Assembly (NCBI RefSeq): GCF_029227915.1
Contig: NC_079889.1
Coordinates: 9,672,001-9,736,000 of the forward strand
Length of the DNA stretch: 64,000 nt
Direction of reading: 5' to 3'
DNA from: Hydractinia symbiolongicarpus
Taxonomy: Eukaryota; Cnidaria; Hydrozoa; Anthoathecata; Hydractiniidae
Shown here: positions 63,370 to 64,000 of the stretch, in pieces
Layout: each line of letters begins with the position of its first letter
How positions within the stretch are numbered: position 1 is the first letter of the stretch
Notes under the pieces: model-generated
What the model saw: only the letters and a program-made list of their open reading frames with translations
Database searches by the model: none
Told to the model about the DNA's origin: nothing
Program-made: the position numbers and the translations under genes

Positions 63370-63970
63370 CAGGGTAAACACCTAATTAGGCGGCATGACC
63401 TAATTAGGCGAGTCGTTTAGTTAGGCAACGTGATGTAGTTTAATTAGGCTGCCTGTAGTCTAACTAGGCGAACGAAAACTTTCTGTTGTAAATACGTCGA
63501 AATCATTGCGTTTCACACTACAATTTTTATGTGAATCAAATCTGTCCACTTTGCAGATAATTTTGACCAATTATTGTCTTATTTGCATCGCGCATTGGTA
63601 ACTTATGGCTCAAACCTCGAGTGGACTTTGTTGTTTTAAATAATGGATTTCAGCCATTCACGCTGGCGGACGAAAACGTCACCTAAATAGCCGACACTTA
63701 ACCTAATTAGGTTATATATTTCATTTTAACATAATTCTTAGTTGTGCGAACATATCGAGGCACGAGTGACAATTTTGGAATCATGGTTGCATAGACTATC
63801 TATTCTGAACAAAGATTTTTTGCGATTTTTTCTTAGGAATGTGTGAAAAGCCATTAAATATTGTAATGTCTTAACCAGGTTACATATGGCCTAACTAGGC
63901 TACAATGAGTCGCCTAAATAGGTGGTATGCCCTAATTAGCCTACCGTCGCCTAATTAAGTGTTTACCCTG
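63370..63970. mobile_element. 601-bp inverted-repeat element with reiterated CCTAATTAGG
   Basis: The left end CAGGGTAAACACCTAATTAG is matched by the inverted right end CTAATTAAGTGTTTACCCTG. CAGGG..CCCTG termini are seen in hAT elements, but I could not define an 8-bp duplication (flanks read CTGAAAGT and ACTGACTG). At least nine CCTAATTAGG-like or CCTAACTAGG-like palindromic motifs are clustered near both ends, with a plain AT-rich interior and no coding. Confidence 0.7.
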
Positions 63971-64000
63971 ACTGACTGACCAGATCTTGCTTTATAACTT

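Noticed and set aside
1-64000. CRISPR array, bacterial operon or replication origin
   Set aside because: Introns, poly(A) signals and retroelements show eukaryotic DNA; the tandem arrays lack repeat-spacer structure.

Overview
The window is AT-rich animal nuclear DNA (roughly two thirds A+T). Its genes are split by GT..AG introns, and most of the sequence is non-coding or decayed repeats. The combination of a short-chain collagen, a divergent XRCC4 homologue, a DIRS-type retrotransposon, a Penelope-like remnant and a LINE remnant suggests an early-branching invertebrate, most likely a cnidarian. That placement is inference; no marker gene proves it.

Three cellular genes can be modelled exon by exon, with splice sites and reading phase agreeing at every junction. 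On the minus strand, 27109 to 16421 carries a 13-coding-exon homologue of the DNA-repair scaffold XRCC4 (325 aa). Also on the minus strand, 42456 to 39202 carries a three-coding-exon F-box protein of 646 aa. On the plus strand, 54943 to 61405 carries a five-exon secreted short collagen of 247 aa. The three genes have no evident functional link.

Layout: 1-16.4 kb is gene-poor, with two TTAA-flanked miniature transposons, minisatellites and a tRNA-derived SINE. 16.4-27.1 kb is XRCC4, whose introns hold a SINE, a Penelope-like fragment and small repeats. 27.6-28.4 kb has two sets of roughly 90-bp tandem repeats. 29.8-31.2 kb is an isolated locus with a G-rich array, a textbook TATA/initiator promoter and a purine-rich coding region whose Cys-rich protein signal alternates between two frames. 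31.2-35.9 kb is a structurally complete DIRS-like element (gag-like, RT/RNase H and tyrosine recombinase genes, all open). 36.1-38.7 kb has decayed coding fragments. 39.2-42.5 kb is the F-box gene. 43.2-44.5 kb is a TA-flanked inverted-repeat element. 45.1-46.6 kb is a dead LINE. 47.5-51.5 kb holds a family of foldback elements with CAACCTCGTCCCCAGG-type ends and 9-bp target duplications. 54.9-61.5 kb is the collagen gene. The right end is an inverted-repeat element full of CCTAATTAGG motifs.

The most unusual item is the 29.8-31.2 kb locus: viral-style core promoter, base composition unlike its surroundings, candidate zinc ribbons in a second frame, and no family I can recognise. Everything here comes from reading the sequence; no homology search was possible.
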